A stretch of DNA of 64,000 nt from Microbacterium testaceum StLB037. GTDB taxonomy: Bacteria > Actinomycetota > Actinomycetes > Actinomycetales > Microbacteriaceae. Each line of letters opens with the position of its first letter. Position 1 is the stretch's first letter. Shown here one piece after another: positions 41,133-49,814 of this stretch. The stretch is taken from positions 1,488,110 to 1,552,109 of the forward strand of contig NZ_VTQH01000001.1 of the NCBI RefSeq assembly GCF_008763945.1. Reading direction: 5' to 3'. The position numbers and the translations under genes were made by a program. The notes beneath the pieces were generated by a model. It had not been told where the DNA came from and ran no database searches. It saw only the letters and a list, made by a program, of their open reading frames with translations.

Positions 41133-42266
41133 ATGACCGCCGTTCAGAAAGTCGCGATCGCCGGGGCCGGCGTCGCGGGCCTGGCCACCGCCATCTTCCT
41201 CGCGAAGGAGGGCGTCGAGGTCGACCTCTACGACGCCCAGCCCGCGCTGTCCACGCGCGGCTCGGGCATCACCCTGCAGGGCAACGCCCTGCGCGTGTTC
41301 GACGAGCTCGGGGTATGGGACGAGGTCGCCGCGGCCGGGAAGGCCTTCGAGGGGCTGAACCTGCGTGCTCCCGGACCCGGCGCCCCGGTCGTCGCGGCCC
41401 TGCCCGACCTGAAGACCGGCGGACCTGACTACCCCTCGACGATGGGGATGTCGCGTCCCGACCTCGCCCGCATCCTGCTCGCCGCGGCTGAGCGCAACGG
41501 CGCGCGCGTGCACTTCGGCACGCGGGTCACGGCCGTCTCGCAGACCGACGAGGGTGTCGAGGTCGAGGTGGACGGGGAATCCGCCGGCACCTTCGACCTG
41601 CTCGTGGGTGCCGACGGCCTGCATTCGGCCGTGCGCGAGATGATCGGCATCCACGTCTCACCCGAACAGACGGGCATGGGGATCTGGCGCACCTTCGTGT
41701 CGCTGCCGCCCGAGGTCGACCGCAGCGAGCTCTACTACGGCGGGCCGATGTACATCGCGGGCTACACGCCCACGGGCGACGACACCATGTACGCCTTCCT
41801 CGTCGAGGGGGCTCAGGACCGCTCGCACGTCTCGCCCGAAGAGGCCCGACGCATCATGGTGGAGCAGTCGCGCGCCTACGACGGGCCGTGGAACCACATC
41901 CGCGCCGACATCGAGGCCGGGGCCGACGCCAACTACACGTGGTTCACCCGCCACCTCGTCGACGCCCCGTGGAACCGCGGCCGTGTCGTCGTCATCGGCG
42001 ACGCCGCGCACAGCTGCCCTCCGACGATCGCGCAGGGAGCGGCCCAGGGCCTGGAGGATGCGGCGGTGCTGAGCGAACTCCTCGTTCAGCGCGATGCCGT
42101 GGACCAGGCGCTGTGGGACGCGTTCCACGCCCGTCGTGTCGAGCGCGCCAAGGCGATCGTCGACGCCTCGGTGCAGCTCGGCCAGTGGCAGCTCGACGGC
42201 GTCCGCGACGCCGACATGGGCGGCCTGATGTTCGGCGTCGCACAGCTGACGGCGGCCCGCGCGTGA
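41133..42266 (+). CDS. FAD-dependent aromatic monooxygenase
   Basis: A 377-residue class A flavin hydroxylase with GAGVAGLATAIFLA at the N-terminus, LLVGADGLHSAVRE (DG motif) and GDAAHSCPPTIAQGAAQGLED (FAD phosphate/ribityl motif). The context predicts hydroxylation or oxidative decarboxylation of a phenolic substrate to supply the extradiol dioxygenase. An AGAGAGG site lies upstream of the ATG. It is followed, with a 4-nt overlap, by the amidohydrolase. It is a different branch from the monooxygenase at 13445-14608. Confidence 0.83.
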   Translation: MTAVQKVAIAGAGVAGLATAIFLAKEGVEVDLYDAQPALSTRGSGITLQGNALRVFDELGVWDEVAAAGKAFEGLNLRAPGPGAPVVAALPDLKTGGPDYPSTMGMSRPDLARILLAAAERNGARVHFGTRVTAVSQTDEGVEVEVDGESAGTFDLLVGADGLHSAVREMIGIHVSPEQTGMGIWRTFVSLPPEVDRSELYYGGPMYIAGYTPTGDDTMYAFLVEGAQDRSHVSPEEARRIMVEQSRAYDGPWNHIRADIEAGADANYTWFTRHLVDAPWNRGRVVVIGDAAHSCPPTIAQGAAQGLEDAAVLSELLVQRDAVDQALWDAFHARRVERAKAIVDASVQLGQWQLDGVRDADMGGLMFGVAQLTAARA

Positions 42267-43300
42267 GCCTCGCGAGCGACGGTGCCACCCGCACCGAAGT
42301 CACCGACGTCCACGCCCACCTGCTCATGCCCGGGCTTCACGCCGAGGTCGAGCGCCGCGTGCCCGACGAGGTGCAGGCCGCGGCCGACCTCGAGCTGAAG
42401 CGCAACGGGCTCGCGAGCCTGCAGGCCTCGGGCCGCATGATCGGCGAGCGCTTCCCGCGCCTGACCTCGGTCGAGGCGCGTTTGGCGGCCATGGACGCGC
42501 AGGGCGTCGACCGGCAGTGGGTGAGCCCCTCGCCGAACCACTTCTACCCGTGGGCGAACGAGGGCCTGGCGACCTGGACCACCGGCGAGGCCAATCGCCT
42601 CGTCGCCGAGCACGTCGCCCAGGCCCCCGACCGCCTGGTCGGGCTGGGGACCGTGCCGCTGCAGCACCCGCACCTGGTGGTCGACGCGCTCGATGACGCC
42701 GTGCTCGGGCGCGGACTCGCGGGAGTCGAGATCTCGTCGTTCGCCGGCGACGTCGAGCTCAGCGACGAGCGGCTCGAGCCCTTCTGGGCGCGCGCGGCCG
42801 AGCTGCGTGCGGTGGTGTTCCTGCACCCCTTCGGCTGCTCGCTCGACGAGCGCCTCGACCGGTTCTACCTCTCCAACACGGTCGGCCAGCCCACCGAGAA
42901 CGCCGTCGCGCTCTCGCACGTCATCTTCGCCGGCGTGCTGGATCGGCATCCGGGACTCCGCCTCGTCGCCGCCCACGGGGGCGGCTACCTGCCGACCGCC
43001 ATCGGCCGGTCCGACCGCGCCTGGAAGGTGCGGCCCGAGGCGCACGGCTGCGCGCACGCCCCCTCGAGCTATCTGTCGAAGATCTGGTTCGACACCGTCG
43101 TGCACGACGAGCGAGCGCTGCGCTGGCTCGTCGAGGCGGCGGGAGCGGACCGGGTGCTGCTGGGCAGCGATTTCCCGTTCGACATGGGCCTGGACGACCC
43201 CGTCGCCTTCGTGCGGGGCGCGGGGCTGACGCAGGCGGAGGTGCCCGGCATCCTGGGCGGGAACGCCGCCGAGCTGCTGCGCACCCGGGTGCACGCGTGA
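42263..43300 (+). CDS. Amidohydrolase-family metal-dependent decarboxylase/hydrolase (ACMSD-like)
   Basis: A 345-residue TIM-barrel amidohydrolase of the amidohydrolase-2 group. Metal-ligand positions are DVHAHLLMP (HxH), VFLHPFG (His), AAHGGGYLP (His) and LLGSDFPFDMG (Asp). Relatives include 2-amino-3-carboxymuconate-semialdehyde decarboxylase and gamma-resorcylate decarboxylase, which decarboxylate ring or ring-cleavage acids without a cofactor other than the metal. It probably removes a carboxyl group in this pathway. GTG start in an overlap. Confidence 0.78.
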   Translation: MSLASDGATRTEVTDVHAHLLMPGLHAEVERRVPDEVQAAADLELKRNGLASLQASGRMIGERFPRLTSVEARLAAMDAQGVDRQWVSPSPNHFYPWANEGLATWTTGEANRLVAEHVAQAPDRLVGLGTVPLQHPHLVVDALDDAVLGRGLAGVEISSFAGDVELSDERLEPFWARAAELRAVVFLHPFGCSLDERLDRFYLSNTVGQPTENAVALSHVIFAGVLDRHPGLRLVAAHGGGYLPTAIGRSDRAWKVRPEAHGCAHAPSSYLSKIWFDTVVHDERALRWLVEAAGADRVLLGSDFPFDMGLDDPVAFVRGAGLTQAEVPGILGGNAAELLRTRVHA

Positions 43301-44268
43301 GGATCGCGCGCTGGGCCGATGGCGCCGACATCGGCGAGGGCTTCGTCGAGGCGGATGCCGTGGTGCCCTTCCCCGATGGGCTGCGGGTGGCCGAGGTGCT
43401 GGCCCAGGGGCTGGCCGCCCTTCCGTCGCTCTTCGCCCGGCGTGACACGCACGCCGCCCGACCCCTGGTCGAGGTGCGCCTGCTCGCCCCGCTCGTGCCC
43501 GCCTCGATCCGGGACTTCGTGGCGTTCGAGGAGCACGTCGAGGGCGTCAGCGCGTCGGTCGACGGCAAGAGCGAGGTCGTGCCCGAGTGGTACGAGGCCC
43601 CCACGTTCTACTTCACCAACCCGCACACCGTGCGGGGGACGGGCGAGGTCGTCGCGATCCCCGAGACGCAGCGGCTCGACGTCGAACTCGAGCTCGCTGC
43701 CGTCATCGGCGGGGTGGCGGGTTCGGACGGAGAGAATCTGGATGCCGAGACCGCGGCGACCCACATCTTCGGGTACACCGTCATGAACGACTGGTCGGCC
43801 CGCGACCTGCAGTCCCGCGAGATGAAGGTGCGGCTGGGCCCCGCCAAGGGCAAGGACTTCGCCATGACGCTCGGCCCGTGGATCGTCACGGCCGACGAGC
43901 TCGAGCCCTTCCTCGACGACGAGGGCTTCCTCGCTGTGCGGGCCGAGCTGTTCCTCAACGGCGAGCTGATCGGCCACGACCTCGTGTCGAACATGGGCTG
44001 GCCCTTCCCCGAGCTCGTCGCGTACGCGGCCCGCAACTCGGTGGTCGTGCCCGGTGACGTGCTCGGTTCGGGCACGGTCGGAAACGGCGGATGCCTCGGC
44101 GAACTGTGGGGGCGCCGCGGCGGGCTCGACCCCCGTCCGCTCGAACCCGGCGACGAGGTGCGTCTGGTGATCGAGGGCGTCGGCGAGATCGTCAACGTCG
44201 TCGGCGAGCGCGTACCGGCCCCGCCGATCCCCCGCGCGCGGGCACGGTCGAGGGCGCGCTCGCGATGA
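43297..44268 (+). CDS. Second fumarylacetoacetate-hydrolase-fold enzyme
   Basis: A 323-residue FAH-family protein with a fuller N-terminal domain than the one at 39160. Key parts are RLDVELELAAVIGG, GYTVMNDWSARDLQ, GPAKGKDFAMTLGPWIVT and GTVGNGGCLGELWG, as in fumarylacetoacetases and acylpyruvate hydrolases. It may cleave the terminal acylpyruvate or beta-diketone product of ring fission. The GTG start overlaps the upstream stop, and its end overlaps the SDR start. A basic tail (RARARSRARSR) is unusual. Confidence 0.8.
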   Translation: MRIARWADGADIGEGFVEADAVVPFPDGLRVAEVLAQGLAALPSLFARRDTHAARPLVEVRLLAPLVPASIRDFVAFEEHVEGVSASVDGKSEVVPEWYEAPTFYFTNPHTVRGTGEVVAIPETQRLDVELELAAVIGGVAGSDGENLDAETAATHIFGYTVMNDWSARDLQSREMKVRLGPAKGKDFAMTLGPWIVTADELEPFLDDEGFLAVRAELFLNGELIGHDLVSNMGWPFPELVAYAARNSVVVPGDVLGSGTVGNGGCLGELWGRRGGLDPRPLEPGDEVRLVIEGVGEIVNVVGERVPAPPIPRARARSRARSR

Positions 44269-45017
44269 GTACGCCCGGGATCACCGGGAACATCTTCGTC
44301 GTCACCGGCGCGGCAGGCGGTCAGGGGGCGGCGGAGGCCGTGGCGCTCGCGCGGCAGGGCGGCCGGGTGATCGCGGTCGATCTCACCGACGACGCCCCCG
44401 GGCTGCGCGAGACCGAGGGCGTGGACTATCGCCGGCTCGATGTCTCGTCCGAAGCGGACTGGGCCGCGCTCGCCGCCGCACTCGCGGGCGAACGCGTGCG
44501 CGGGCTCGTCAACAACGCCGGCATCACCCACCGCGCCCGCATCGGTGCGATCGCCCGCGACGACTGGGACCGCGTCTTCGCGGTCAACGTCACGGGTGCG
44601 ATGCTCGGCATCCAGGCCCTGCTCCCCCTGATGGATGCCGGCTCGTCGATCGTCAACATCGGCTCGGTGGCGGGACTCACGGGGCACTACACGGCGGCGT
44701 ACACGGCGAGCAAGTGGGCGTTGCGAGGGCTCACGCACGCGAGCGTCACGGAGCTCGGGCCCCGCGGCATCCGGGTCAACCTCGTGCACCCGGGATTCAT
44801 CGACACCGACATGACCGCGAGCGCCCCGCCGGCGTTCCGCACCGCGAACGAGGGTGTCATCCCCCTCGGTCGCGCGGGCGAGGTCGACGAGGTGGCCGGC
44901 ATCGTGATGTTCCTGCTGTCGGATGCCGCGGCCTTCCTCACCGGCGCGGAGATCGGCGTCGACGGGGGACAGGCGTTGTCGGGGGCGGCATCCGTCCTCT
45001 CTCGCGCTCTCCCCTAA
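44265..45017 (+). CDS. Short-chain dehydrogenase/reductase, last gene of the extradiol operon
   Basis: A 250-residue classical SDR: TGAAGGQGAAEAVAL (cofactor loop), VNNAGITH, NIGSVAG (Ser) and YTASKWALRG (catalytic Tyr-Lys). An Asp after the second strand (VIAVDL) favours NAD(H). It acts on an unknown hydroxy or keto intermediate. Its TAA stop forms the first bases of the TTATGT-type operator of the next unit. Confidence 0.82.
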   Translation: MSTPGITGNIFVVTGAAGGQGAAEAVALARQGGRVIAVDLTDDAPGLRETEGVDYRRLDVSSEADWAALAAALAGERVRGLVNNAGITHRARIGAIARDDWDRVFAVNVTGAMLGIQALLPLMDAGSSIVNIGSVAGLTGHYTAAYTASKWALRGLTHASVTELGPRGIRVNLVHPGFIDTDMTASAPPAFRTANEGVIPLGRAGEVDEVAGIVMFLLSDAAAFLTGAEIGVDGGQALSGAASVLSRALP

Positions 45018-45035
45018 TGTTGAAATTCGACATAA
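45015..45035. promoter_or_regulatory. TTATGT-type operator, site 4 (upstream of MFS transporter and oxidase)
   Basis: The best palindrome of the set: TAATGT-N9-ACATAA, 21 nt, with all but two of the ten base pairs matched and AAATT at the centre. It covers the -35 box of the promoter below, a classical repressor position. The left end overlaps the SDR stop codon. Confidence 0.65.
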
Positions 45036-45047
45036 GTCCGGTATGAT
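45020..45047 (+). promoter_or_regulatory. Promoter of the MFS transporter/CarA-like oxidase unit
   Basis: TTGAAA (45020-45025), 16-bp spacer, TATGAT (45042-45047): a good sigma-70-type promoter in GC-rich DNA. The predicted start near 45054 leaves an untranslated leader of about 95 nt before ATG 45148. The -35 box lies inside operator site 4. Confidence 0.6.
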
Positions 45048-45147
45048 GAGAGGGACGTCGGGGCCCCACGGGTCCGTTCGCCCGGTGAGGAAGCCGGAGC
45101 GGCACACACGGTCGCGTCGATCGCCCGGTCGTACGGGCGCCCCACGC

Positions 45148-46641
45148 ATGACTCTCTCCCCCACGCGCCTGCGCGTCCTCGTCGCGGCCCTGCTCGCGGT
45201 GTCGTTCCTCGGCGCCCTCGACCACACGATCGTCTCCACCTCGCTCGCCACGATCGCGGGCGACCTCGGCGCGCTCGAGCATATGAGCTGGATCATGGTC
45301 GGCTACACGCTCGCCGCCACCGTGATGCTCCCCGTCCTCGGCAAGCTCGGCGACGTCGTGGGCCCCCGACGCGTCTTCGTCGTCTCGCTCGTGCTCTTCC
45401 TCGCGGCCTCCCTCGCGTGCGGGTTCGCGCCCGACCTGGGCTGGCTCATCGCCGCGCGCGTGCTGCAGGGACTCGGTTCGGCGGGGCTCCAGTTGATGTC
45501 GCAGACGATCGTCGCCCGCGTCACCACCCCCCGCCAGCGTCCGCGCTACATGGCCGTCATCGGCGCGGCCTTCCCGGTCGCGATCGTCGTCGGCCCGGTG
45601 GTCGGCGGACTCATCACCGACTACTCCAGCTGGCCCTGGGTGTTCTGGATGAACATTCCGGTGGGGGTCGTCGCGCTCGTCCTTGCCATCGTCGCCGTCC
45701 CCCGTCTGCCGGGCGGCGCCCACCCCCGCTTCGACGTGCCGGGCTCGCTCGTGTTCACGGGGTCCCTGCTCGCGCTCATCCTCGCGGTCACCTGGATGGG
45801 CGACGACGCCCTGCGTCCCGCGGCGATCGTCTGCGCGGTGGCGGCGGGCATCGGCATCCTGGCCCTCATCGTCATCGAACGGCGGGCCGCGGCGCCGATC
45901 CTCCCGCCGCGCATCCTGCGCGACCGCACGATCCTCGTCTGCCTCGGGCTGTCCCTCGTCGTCGGCGCCGGTCTGTTCTCGGTGGTCGCCTACATGCCGA
46001 CCTACGTGCAGATGGCGTACCGCGCGAGTGCGACGGTGTCGGGCCTCGTGCCGATCGCGACGGTTCTCGGCATGCTCGTGAGCAGCCTGCTGACGGGATG
46101 GCTCGTCAGCCGGTCGGGCCGGTACCGGCTCTACCCGGCGGCGGGGACCGCGCTGGCCGCGGCCGGCCTGCTCACGATGGCGTTGCTGCCCCCGGGGGTA
46201 CCGCTGTGGGCGCCGATGGCGGTCATGGCCGCGGTCGGCATCGGCACGGGCGCGTTCACGAACCTGATCTTCGCGGTCGTGCAGAGCGCGGCCTCGCGCG
46301 ACGACCTCGGGGCGGTCACCGCCACGACGAACCTCGTGCGTCAGGTGGGCGCGGCCGTCGGGACCGCGGTGGTCGGCGGCGTGATCGGCTTCTCGGTCGC
46401 GTCGGCCCTGCCGGCAGGACTGGATGCCGCGACCCTCACGCCCGCGGTCGTTCGATCGACCCCCGCGGCGGTGCAAGACGAGATCGGGCTCGTCTACCAC
46501 GACGTCTTCGCCCCGGTCTTCCTGGGCCTGTCCGCCGTCTACGCGTGCGGTGTCGTCATCGCCCTGCTCCTGCCCCCGGGGCGGTTGTCCGACGAGACGC
46601 CCGCCCCCACGGCATCCGCCCCCGCCCGTCAACCCGCCTGA
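45148..46641 (+). CDS. MFS transporter, DHA2 (14-TM drug/metabolite) family
   Basis: A 497-residue major-facilitator protein with about 14 hydrophobic segments. DHTIVSTSLATIAGDL in TM1, GKLGDVVGPRRVF in the loop 2-3 motif and the TM5 stretch GPVVGGLITDYSSWPWVFW are typical of DHA2. It may import or export aromatic glycosides or aglycones. It is the first gene of the unit with the CarA-like oxidase and is under operator site 4. No clear ribosome site precedes ATG 45148. Confidence 0.87.
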   Translation: MTLSPTRLRVLVAALLAVSFLGALDHTIVSTSLATIAGDLGALEHMSWIMVGYTLAATVMLPVLGKLGDVVGPRRVFVVSLVLFLAASLACGFAPDLGWLIAARVLQGLGSAGLQLMSQTIVARVTTPRQRPRYMAVIGAAFPVAIVVGPVVGGLITDYSSWPWVFWMNIPVGVVALVLAIVAVPRLPGGAHPRFDVPGSLVFTGSLLALILAVTWMGDDALRPAAIVCAVAAGIGILALIVIERRAAAPILPPRILRDRTILVCLGLSLVVGAGLFSVVAYMPTYVQMAYRASATVSGLVPIATVLGMLVSSLLTGWLVSRSGRYRLYPAAGTALAAAGLLTMALLPPGVPLWAPMAVMAAVGIGTGAFTNLIFAVVQSAASRDDLGAVTATTNLVRQVGAAVGTAVVGGVIGFSVASALPAGLDAATLTPAVVRSTPAAVQDEIGLVYHDVFAPVFLGLSAVYACGVVIALLLPPGRLSDETPAPTASAPARQPA

Positions 46642-46661
46642 ACGTCCCCGAAGGAGAGACC

Positions 46662-48257
46662 ATGTCCGCCACCCCCACCATCGCCGTCGTCGGCAGCGGC
46701 CCCATCGGGTCGACCTACGCCCGACTCCTGCTCGAGGCGCTGCCCGATGCGCGCGTGATCATGTTCGAGGCGGGTCCCCAGGTGACCCCGCGCCCGGGCG
46801 AGAGCGTTCGCAACCTCACCGACCCCGACGAGAAGGCGCGTGCTCGCGAGAGGTCGCAGGGTCCGCAGGCCGGGTCCTTCCGCGAGTCGCTCGGGATCCC
46901 GGCCGGCGCGGTCGTCGAGGGGATGTTCACCGCGCGGCAGGGAACGCACCTGCTCGATTTCGGGGGACCGGGCTCGGCGCACGCCGAAGCGTTCCCGGCC
47001 GCGGCCGCCGCGACCAACGTCGGCGGGCAGGGCGCGCACTGGACTTGCGCCATTCCGCGCCCGGCGTTCAGCGAGAAGCTCGACTTCATCGCCGACGACG
47101 AGTGGGAAGACCTGATCTCCACCGCCGAGGGCCTGCTGCACAAGCAGAGCGCCGCCTTCTCCGACTCTCCCGTCGGGGCGGCGATCCGCACGCTCCTCGA
47201 CCGCGAATTCGCCGCCGAGCTCCCCGAGGGCTACGGCGTCAGCACCCTGCCCGTGGCGGGCGACCCGCAGCCCGACGGCACGATGCGCTGGGCCGGAGCC
47301 GACACCGTGCTCGGCCCGCTCATCGAGCCCGGAACCGACACCGCCGCCCGCTTCGATCTGCGCGAGCTCACGCTCGTCCGACGCATCGAGCACGACGGCA
47401 CCCACGTGCGCGGCGTGGTCGTCGAAGACCTGCGCACGCGCGAAGAGTCGTTCGTCGAGGCGGATGCCGTGGTGGTCGCCGCCGACGCGTTCCGCTCGCC
47501 GCAGTTGCTCTGGGCGTCTGGCATCCGCCCCGCGCCCCTCGGGCGGTACCTCACCGAGCACCACGTCGTCATCAGCACCGTCGCCCTCGACGCGGACCGC
47601 ATGAGCGCTCTCGTATCCGACGACGAGCTCGAGGCGGAGCTCGCCCGACGGGCCACGAATCCCGCCGACCCCGTCGCCGCCGTCAACCGCATTCCCTTCT
47701 CGGAGCCCGGGCACCCGTACTCCGCGCAGATCATGTACGCCGAGACCCCACCCTTCCCCCTGCCGGCAGACCACCCCGCGGCCGCCAACCGGTGGGGGTA
47801 CGTCAACATGGGCTTCGGCACGCGCAAGTTCCCCCGCGTCGAGGACGGGGCGACGTTCAGCGACGACGAGCTCGACTACCGCGGCATGCCGAACTTCACG
47901 ATCGAGTACGCCCTCACCGAGCGCGAGCGCGTGGAGATCGCCGAGGCCACGACGCGTCTGCGTCGTGCGGGCGAGGCCCTCGGCACCTTCATCGCCGAGC
48001 CGCGTCTGCTGCCCAACGGATCGAGCCTGCACTTCATGGGCACGATGCGCGCCGGCACCGATCCCGCCACCTCGGTCGCCGACCCGTCGTCGCGGGTCTG
48101 GGGCTTCGACAATCTCGTCGTCGGCGGCAACGCGCTGATCCCCACCGCGAACACGATGAATCCCACGCTCACCAGCGTCGCGATCGCCGTGCGCGGGGCG
48201 CGGCACCTGGCCGAGGAGCTGCGGGCCGCGCGCCGAGAGACCGCGCAGGTGGGCTGA
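46662..48257 (+). CDS. Second FAD-dependent glycoside 3-oxidase, CarA/pyranose-oxidase-like
   Basis: A 531-residue GMC-type flavoprotein, paralogous to 19987-21534. It shows GSGPIGSTYARLL near the start, GGQGAHWTCAIPRPAF with His126 at the pyranose-oxidase flavinylation position, LHFMGTMRAG (catalytic His) and MNPTLTS (catalytic Asn). The HWTC form is closer to pyranose 2-oxidase than the HWTG of its paralogue. A different glycoside range is likely. AAGGAGAG precedes the ATG. It is co-transcribed with the DHA2 transporter. Confidence 0.8.
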   Translation: MSATPTIAVVGSGPIGSTYARLLLEALPDARVIMFEAGPQVTPRPGESVRNLTDPDEKARARERSQGPQAGSFRESLGIPAGAVVEGMFTARQGTHLLDFGGPGSAHAEAFPAAAAATNVGGQGAHWTCAIPRPAFSEKLDFIADDEWEDLISTAEGLLHKQSAAFSDSPVGAAIRTLLDREFAAELPEGYGVSTLPVAGDPQPDGTMRWAGADTVLGPLIEPGTDTAARFDLRELTLVRRIEHDGTHVRGVVVEDLRTREESFVEADAVVVAADAFRSPQLLWASGIRPAPLGRYLTEHHVVISTVALDADRMSALVSDDELEAELARRATNPADPVAAVNRIPFSEPGHPYSAQIMYAETPPFPLPADHPAAANRWGYVNMGFGTRKFPRVEDGATFSDDELDYRGMPNFTIEYALTERERVEIAEATTRLRRAGEALGTFIAEPRLLPNGSSLHFMGTMRAGTDPATSVADPSSRVWGFDNLVVGGNALIPTANTMNPTLTSVAIAVRGARHLAEELRAARRETAQVG

Positions 48258-48436
48258 CTCCCCTCGCCCTTCGCTCGCTTGAGTGCCCGAGACGCGCAGC
48301 GGCACACCGGCGACTCGCGGTCCATTCCGGCCGCTCGTCGCGGCGATGTCGCGCCGAAGGCCCTCCTCGGGACGGCCGTCGGGATAGAGGGCGCGTGCGG
48401 GCCGAAGGAACGATGCGCCACGGCGCCTCGGCGTGG

Positions 48437-48465
48437 TTGTCAGACCCGCGAACCTGAGATATTGT
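48437..48465 (+). promoter_or_regulatory. Promoter of the CMD-like gene
   Basis: TTGTCA (48437-48442), 17-bp spacer, TATTGT (48460-48465). It is followed within 2 nt by the palindrome at 48467-48483. Spacing and operator position match the promoter at 53412-53440, which supports both. Confidence 0.6.
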
Positions 48466-48466
48466 C

Positions 48467-48483
48467 TAGCTGTCTGACAGCTA
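48467..48483. promoter_or_regulatory. GntR (FCD) operator, copy 1
   Basis: A perfect 17-nt palindrome, TAGCTGTC-T-GACAGCTA, covering the expected transcription start of the CMD-like gene. The GTC-N-GAC core is the type bound by FCD-subfamily GntR proteins; the GntR gene at 52697-53386 is the probable owner. A second GTCAGAC core lies at 48439-48445, over the -35 box. Confidence 0.65.
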
Positions 48484-48502
48484 TACGAGCAACGGAGTTC
48501 CC

Positions 48503-48892
48503 ATGGCGACCAATGATCTCTACGAAGCGGGGCTGGCCAAGCGGAAGAAGGTGCTCGGCGAACAGCATGTCGAGCGATCGCTCGCGGCCGCGACGGACTT
48601 CGCGCGTCCCATGCAGGAGCTGGTGACGGAGTACTGCTGGGGGGCCGTGTGGACGCGCGACGGTCTGGACGATCGCACCCGCAGCATGATCAACCTGGCG
48701 ATGCTCACGGCTCTCAACCGTGGGCACGAGCTCGCGGTGCACGTGCGCGGGGCCGTGGCGAACGGTGTCACCGAGCAGGAAATCCAAGAGGTCCTCATGC
48801 AGACGGCGATCTATTGCGGGGTCCCCGCGGCGCTCGAGTCGTTCCGCATCGCCGAGTCCACTCTCAACGAGCTTCGCAGCGCTCATGAGTGA
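48503..48892 (+). CDS. Carboxymuconolactone-decarboxylase-family protein (PcaC paralogue)
   Basis: A 129-residue CMD protein: EYCWGAVWTRDGLDDRTRSM, RGHELAVHVRGAVANG and QTAIYCGVPAALESF. It has the gamma-CMD length and motif set, so it may decarboxylate a muconolactone-like acid, but it lies away from the pca operon in a GntR-regulated cluster and may use another lactone. It overlaps the dehydrogenase start by 8 nt. Confidence 0.82.
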   Translation: MATNDLYEAGLAKRKKVLGEQHVERSLAAATDFARPMQELVTEYCWGAVWTRDGLDDRTRSMINLAMLTALNRGHELAVHVRGAVANGVTEQEIQEVLMQTAIYCGVPAALESFRIAESTLNELRSAHE

Positions 48893-49751
48893 GGTCGGCT
48901 TCATCGGTCTCGGCAAGATGGGCCTGCCGATGGCCGGCCGTCTGGTGGACGCGGGCCTTCGGGTTCGCGGCTACGACCCCGTCGACGCCGCGCGCGACGC
49001 GTTCGCCGCCGCGGGCGGCCTCGCCGTCGACGGTGCGGCCGCGGCCGCGGCGGACGTCGTCGTTCTGATGCTGCCCGATTCGGACGTGGTCGATGCCGTC
49101 CTGTTCGACGGCGGCGTGGCCGCCGCTCTTCCGGCCGGGTCTCTCGTCATCGACATGTCGTCCTCGGCTCCCCTGCGTACGCAGGACGTCGCGCGCAGGC
49201 TCGCCGAGCGGAGCATCGCTTTCGTCGACGCCCCGGTGTCCGGCGGCGTCTCGGGAGCCGTCGCGGGCACGCTGACGATCATGCTCGGAGGAGATGACCC
49301 AGCGGTCGAGCGGGCGACGGCGGTCATCGGGACGCTCGGGGCCGTACGCCACGTCGGCCCGGTCGGGGCTGGTCATGCGTTGAAGGCGCTGAACAATCTG
49401 CTCTCGGCCACGCATCTGTGGGCGACATCCGAGGCCATTCTGATCGGGGAACGATTCGGCCTCGATGCCGCCACCATGCTCGACGCGATCAACACCTCGA
49501 GCGGCCGCAGCGGGTCGACGCAGAAGAAATGGCCGGACTTCGTGCTCCCGGGCACCTTCGATTCCGGCTTCAGCCTCGCTCTCATGCTGAAGGACATGCG
49601 CATCGCCAGCGATCTGGCTCACCGTCTGAACATGCCGGTCGAGCTCGGCGATGCCGCGGTGCAGCGCTGGGCGGACGCGCGCGAGGGCCTCCCCGAGAAC
49701 GCCGACCACACCGAGATCGTCCGCTGGCTGCGCGGCGCGACCTCAGAGTGA
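48885..49751 (+). CDS. 3-hydroxyisobutyrate-dehydrogenase-family NAD(P)-dependent beta-hydroxyacid dehydrogenase
   Basis: A 288-residue protein with the family signature EVGFIGLGKMGLPMAGRL, the substrate loop DAPVSGGVSGAVAGTLT and the catalytic Lys in HALKALNNLLSA. Relatives oxidise 3-hydroxyisobutyrate, tartronate semialdehyde, 2-(hydroxymethyl)glutarate or related beta-hydroxyacids. The context does not support valine catabolism (no mmsA or acyl-CoA genes). It probably acts on a hydroxyacid formed from an aromatic or lactone substrate. Confidence 0.82.
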   Translation: MSEVGFIGLGKMGLPMAGRLVDAGLRVRGYDPVDAARDAFAAAGGLAVDGAAAAAADVVVLMLPDSDVVDAVLFDGGVAAALPAGSLVIDMSSSAPLRTQDVARRLAERSIAFVDAPVSGGVSGAVAGTLTIMLGGDDPAVERATAVIGTLGAVRHVGPVGAGHALKALNNLLSATHLWATSEAILIGERFGLDAATMLDAINTSSGRSGSTQKKWPDFVLPGTFDSGFSLALMLKDMRIASDLAHRLNMPVELGDAAVQRWADAREGLPENADHTEIVRWLRGATSE

Positions 49752-49814
49752 CCTGAGACCAGGACGGCGCAGTCCGGTGCCTGGACGTGAATCTCAACTC
49801 GAAGAAGAGGGAAA

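Noticed and set aside
48885..49751. Valine catabolism role for the 3-hydroxyisobutyrate-dehydrogenase-like gene
   Set aside because: No mmsA, acyl-CoA dehydrogenase or enoyl-CoA hydratase gene is nearby; the family covers many beta-hydroxyacids.
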